From: Scenedesmus sp. ARA3
Taxonomy: Eukaryota > Chlorophyta > Chlorophyceae > Sphaeropleales > Scenedesmaceae
NCBI GenBank assembly: GCA_004335835.1
Contig: RWJK01000214.1
Location: 119,088 to 183,087, forward strand
Length of the DNA: 64,000 bases
Direction of reading: 5' to 3'
Below, one piece after another: positions 59,782 to 64,000 of the stretch. The translations under genes were made by a program, and so were the position numbers. Position 1 is the stretch's first letter. Each line of letters opens with the position of its first letter. Under the pieces are notes generated by a model. The model searched no databases and was not told the DNA's origin. It was given only the letters and a program-made list of their open reading frames with translations.

Positions 59782-62700
59782 GTGGAGCTGCTGCTGGAGC
59801 TGCTGGCGGACAGTGCGGAGCAGCTGCTGGCTGAGGCGGGGCTCATCCCTGACACGCGCACGCACCTGTCCGGCAAGCCGCTGCCGCAGTGAGTGGGACC
59901 CGGCAGCAGCAGCAGGGAGCAGGGAACCATGCAGTCCAGCAGCAGACAGGGAATGAGCTAAAATACCTCAGCAGCAGCCGGCAGGGAGTCATGCAGCTCA
60001 GCAGCAGCGGGTGCTGGTGCTGCAAAGCGCACTGTCAGCTTGTCTTTCAGCAGGGAGAGATGCCAGCTTTGTTTTACACTAGTAATTGCGATGCATGCAT
60101 TCGCCAGCCCGCACAGCACCAGGGTCATGTGCTGCAGAGTCTTGCTGGGCTGGCAGTGCTGCATGAGGCCCAACGCTCTCTGGCAGTCATGCGTCGCTTG
60201 CTCTGCTGCTGACCTGCGTGCCCTTTCTGCGTCTCCTCCCCTTCCTCCTCATGCAGCTGCATCACCGCCAACAAGGAGCCGTTTGCGCACAAGGCGTGGC
60301 GCAAGACGCCGTACGAGCCGCGGCCCTACGTGGAGCTGCGCGACTACGCCATCACCAGCAACGTGCCAGCAGAGGTGACGCGGGCTGGGCGGGCTGGCAG
60401 CTGGCTGGGCGGCTGGCTGGGCACCTGCAGGGTTGGGGGGTTGGGGGGCTTGTCTCGGTGGCGATCAGGAACAGGGCGGGGGTGTGAACAGCAGTGTTCA
60501 GCAGCACGGATGCATGTGTTGCGATCTTCAAAGCAACGTGCAGCAGCTGTCCTGGTTTTCCCTGTTCGGCTGTTCGGTTATAGAGCAAATACGCATCGCA
60601 CGTGCATTACTGTTAGTACACGCCGTATGCAGCCACCAGCCGCACACGCATGCGCTGCACCGCACACACACCTGGACTCATCAACTCGCCATAACACAAC
60701 ACCGCTAGCTGCACCGCACTATCGCTGCCGCAGGCTCGCGCGCTGCGCTGGAAGCTGACCACGCGGCGCCGTGATGGCGCTGGTGACGGCTTCTGTGACA
60801 AGCACAGCGACCTGTCCCCGGAGCAGCTGGCGCAGCAGGAGCAGCACCTGGTGCAGCAGGTGGGTGGCGGGTGGTGGGCGGTGGGTGGTGGGCGGTGGGA
60901 TGTATTAGAGAGAGGGAAGTTACGTGTGGGTGCTGGCACCATGTAATGTAATGCACCGTGTAATCTAATGCACCGTGCGGAGGGGTGCTGGCGGTGTGTG
61001 ATGCAAGGCTGGGCGCTGGTTACTGGCGCAGCAGGTTTGCACAAGGGTTGATGCTGTACATGCAGCAAAGTGGCAGCAGCACAGAGCTGCGCGGCTGCAG
61101 GCAGCAGCGGCAGGGAATGCTGCGAACTTTGGCGCCGCGAGTTGCGTGAGCTCAACATCGGTGGCTGCACATCCAGCTGATGCCCCGCTGCAGCTGTCGG
61201 TTGATGCGTTCTTGCGTTAATGACCTACGCCACGCCATGCCGCTACGCATGCCTGGCACTGCTGCTGCTGCTGCTGCTGGCCAGGTGCTGCGCCGCGCCG
61301 CGCTGGTGAAGGGGCGTGACGTGCACGAGGTGGACTGCTGGGGCATGGACTGCTACACGCGCCGCAACGTGTTTGATGCGGTCCTGGAGGCGGACGTGTT
61401 CAAGCACCTGCGGGGGGTGGGGCCCAGGGCCCTGGAGCCACATCAGCAGCAGCAGCAGCAGCAGCAGGATGGGCAGAGGCTTGAACAGCTGCAGCAGCAG
61501 CAGGAGCAGCAGCAGCACGGCAGTGAAGCGTCAGCAGGGGCTGACAGCATGCAGGCGATGAAGCAGGAGCATGATGCTCTCAGGGAGCTCAGCTTGCAGC
61601 CGCAACAGCAGCAGCAGCAGCAGGTAAAGCAGGAGCAAAAGCAGCAGGAGGCAGGGACCCCACCGCAACAGCTGTTGCAAGCTGCACAGGCCAGCAACAG
61701 CCAGGGGCTTGAGCAGCTGCAGCTGCAGCAGCAACAGCAGCCTGCCTCAGCCAGGCAGTCTCCTGATGTGCAGGTAGCTCCAGCTGCTGCCAGCAGTGTG
61801 CCTGGCAGCGGGGATGCTGTGGCTGGCGCTGCTGTTGCTGCTGACGGGGAGCGCAGCCGCTGCTCCAGCGAGGTAGGCGCTGCCGGGCAGCCTGTTGTGT
61901 ATGTGCACAGCTTGCTGTTTAACTCGTTGCAGATGCATGCCAGGTATGTAAGTGTGTGCATGGCTGGCCGTGTTGTGTGCATGTGTGGCAGCTGCAGGGC
62001 GCAGCAGCTCAATAGGTCCAATGTACCTGCTATTGGCAATGCTTTCTTGTCACCCTTTCTCTATGCCTGAAGTGCCGTCTAATCTCTGTGTCGTGTTGTC
62101 TCGTGTCGTGTTGCGCGGGGCACGCACAGGTTGCTGCTGGCGGCTGTGCTGGCCAGCCATGCAGCATGGAGGCAGGCCTAGCCAGGCAGCAGCAGCAGCA
62201 TTGCAGGAAGTACAGCCAGGCTGAGGAGGATGCGGTGCATGAGTGAGTGGCTGCGGCTGCGCTGGCAGGAGCTGGCTGCTGCATTGCTGCATGATCTTGA
62301 TGTGTCTTGAGCAGTGTATGGGCAACTGTGCATACAGACACAGGCAGCAGCTAGGCAGCTTGCTCCCCCTTCACCATGCTGTAACCTGTTGTCATCGGCC
62401 CTCTGCTGTTCTTTCTGCCGCAGGTGGATTGACCGGGTGTTCCTGCCAGCCATCAACCAGGCAGGCACGGACGGCTGGGACATTGTGCGTGTGGCAAACG
62501 CCATCAAGGACAGGGCCCAGGCCAGCGGCGACGAGGTGCGGCCCATTTGCAACTGAACACACCTGCGTTTGGATGCTGGCTGCTGTATGCCAGCAGGCCA
62601 GCCTCACCAGCAGCATTGCAGCACAGCGCTTTGCAGGTGGCAATGTACCGTGGACTCCAATTCATCACATCAGCTTCATCACATCACATGTTGGCTGATC

Positions 62701-63743
62701 ACACTCGCATCGGCGTTTGCTGCTTCCCTGCGTGCACTGCGCATTGCCCAACATGCTGCAGACGAGTGCCGCTGCCGCGGAGGCTGTGCTGTGCCAGTGG
62801 GCGGCCAGCGGCTACCCCTGGTTCAGGCTGCACCCCAAGGGCCGCGGCGTGGTGGTGGCGCGCCAGGAGGGCGTGCCCGCCTTCACCTTTGTGGAGGAGT
62901 ACTTTGGGCAGCTGCACACGGGTAAGGCTTCATGCGGGTTTAGGGCTTGGGTCGCTGCTGGCGAGATTGAGGTTCCCAAGCAGTGATGTCAATCGCAACC
63001 TGCAGGAATCTTTATTTGCCCTCAACTCGCGCTCCCGCTTGCACTCACCAGCCTCTGACCATTGTTTATCGCGCTGTTGCGCTGCGCGGTGCGCTGCCGC
63101 GTCAGGCTGGCGCTGGTTTGAGATGCAGGACGCCATCAAGAAGATCACGCAGAAGGAGCTGCCGGACTTCTACAACATCCTGCTGGAGCGGCCCCGCGAC
63201 GACCCTGACGGCTACGACGCGCTGTTTGTGGACGCCGCCTTCATGGGCGCCTTTGCGAGCCGCATGAGCCACAGCTGCACACCCAATTGCCAGGTGGGGC
63301 AGTGGCTTGTGCCTGGTGTGGTTGCATGTGCAGCACGCCCAAGTGCAGGGCGCATGGGAGCATTGCAGCCGTGTGGATGTGCAGTTGCCGTGCTGTGTGC
63401 AAGCGTGTACTGCTTGATTTCAGGCCACAATTCCATGCTGCATATTGCATGCACGGCTTGTTACATCAATCACCTACACTGGAAAATCAGGCACTGTCCT
63501 CACCGCGTGTCACCTTCCCTCCTTGTGCATTGCACCTGCCAGGCCATTGTGGTGAGCTGCGGCGGCAAGCTCACCGTGGCGCTGTACACCATCCGCGCCG
63601 TGGCCCCTGGCGAGGAGCTGACCTTTGACTACAGCAGCGTCACTGAGAGCGAGGAGGAGTTCAAGCAGGCCTTCTGCATGTGCAGCACGCGCGCCTGCAG
63701 GGGCAGCTACCTCTACTACACAGGCAGCAAGGCATACATGCAG
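58202..63743 (+). CDS. ATXR3/SDG2-like SET-domain histone H3K4 methyltransferase (3' end beyond window)
   Basis: ATXR3/SDG2 is the main H3K4 trimethylase of Arabidopsis. Exons: 58202-59121, 59334-59466, 59782-59888, 60257-60374, 60734-60859, 61285-61943, 62207-62242, 62424-62535, 62762-62921, 63106-63293, 63543-63743, then off the edge; 920 codons here with agreeing phases. The N-terminus is Gln/Tyr/Gly-rich with an RGG box (GGRGGGRGRGRGRR). The ATXR3-specific middle follows: ANKEPFAHKAWRKTPYEPRP, RALRWKLTTRRRDG, GFCDKHSDLSPEQL, GRDVHEVDCWGMDCYTRRNV, FDAVLEADVFKHL, poly-Gln insert, SLLFNSLQMHAR, YSQAEEDAVHEWIDRVFLP, WDIVRVANAIKDRA. The SET domain spans about 775-885: KGRGVVVARQEGVPAF, FVEEYFGQ, RWFEMQDAIKKI, DFYNILLERP, RMSHSCTPNC (845-852 core), GEELTFDYSSVTES (Y883). 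Cys-rich CMCSTRACRGSYL follows as the post-SET-like part. Confidence 0.93.
60862..60899 (+). other. Regular six-run G-quadruplex-prone tract in intron
   Basis: Six GGG runs at an exact 7-base period (60862, 60869, 60876, 60883, 60890, 60897) with four-base loops. It begins two bases after the 5' splice site GT of an ATXR3-like intron. Confidence 0.85.
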
Positions 63744-64000
63744 GTGGGCGGGTGCAGGCAGCAATGGGTACATGCGGGTGCATGGGTGCGGCTGCCTGCC
63801 CATGGCCAGGTGCTGCGCATGTCCAGAGTACTTGCATCCGGCTGCCTGGCAACATCTGATGGCCAGGTTTAGTGCATGAGTGTGTCAGCTGTTGCAAAAT
63901 ATTTCACCAGCTGGTGGCCGCCTGCTGCCTACTTAACGGCTTCACCACCATCTCAACTCACCTCGTTGCACGCCACAACTGTGTGCAACTCCCCTCCCCC
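63744..64000. other. Intron of the ATXR3-like gene, truncated by the window edge
   Basis: Starts with a GT donor after KAYMQ. No in-frame continuation of the post-SET region was found before the right edge, so the next exon should lie outside. Confidence 0.5.

Noticed and set aside
1..64000. CRISPR arrays, rRNA genes, bacterial operons or phage genes
   Set aside because: None seen. All supported genes are intron-bearing eukaryotic nuclear genes.

Overview
The window looks like nuclear DNA of a green alga. The protein-coding genes are split by many short introns of roughly 100-400 bases, nearly all GT-AG. CAG/CTG trinucleotide runs are everywhere: in-frame as poly-Gln or poly-Ala in exons, and as CTG-rich tracts next to 3' splice sites. 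The gene set is green-lineage: an Arabidopsis GAL1-type galactokinase, a CASTOR/POLLUX-type channel, a plant-type ICME, an ATXR3/SDG2-type SET protein and an OPR-like repeat protein. This fits a chlorophyte, perhaps of the Scenedesmus type, but no marker here fixes the species. Exons were assembled by eye from splice sites, frame continuity and homology, and most models close to an exact multiple of three.

Layout. 1-1436 (-): 5' part of galactokinase copy A, running off the left edge. 1974-8816 (+): CASTOR/POLLUX-like ion channel. 9926-14074 (+): TMEM214-like ER membrane protein. 14390-16143 (+): UTP11, an rRNA-processing factor. 17049-20812 (-): a complete second galactokinase, copy B. 21171-21482 (+): a predicted 58-residue single-span membrane protein. 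About 22150-22630: relic of a non-LTR retrotransposon. 23377-28337 (-): BTB-domain protein with a giant low-complexity last exon. 29045-32711 (+): fusion of a HIF/Skp1-type prolyl 4-hydroxylase with a Skp1-hydroxyproline GlcNAc-transferase. 33165-35618 (+): leucine-rich-repeat protein. 35945-38778 (+): isoprenylcysteine methylesterase (ICME). 40979-43078 (-): AIR synthetase (PurM). 43490-45768 (+): PEX19. 46516-48426 (-): WDR55. 49183-52849 (+): OPR-like protein. 53803-57306 (-): CDK7/CDKD kinase. 58202 to the right edge (+): ATXR3-like H3K4 methyltransferase, truncated by the window.

The genes are housekeeping or regulatory and do not form one pathway. Several are arranged head to head with 350-900 bp between starts, so shared promoter regions are likely (galactokinase A/channel, galactokinase B/small membrane protein, BTB/hydroxylase-GlcNAcT, PurM/PEX19, WDR55/OPR, CDK7/ATXR3).

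The most notable locus is the fused prolyl hydroxylase-GlcNAc-transferase. It would carry the first two steps of the cytoplasmic Skp1 oxygen-sensing glycosylation pathway, known from Dictyostelium and Toxoplasma as separate PhyA and Gnt1 enzymes, in one 749-residue polypeptide. PEX19 and ICME are a smaller link: this PEX19 ends in a CaaX-type box, and ICME acts on methylated prenylcysteines.
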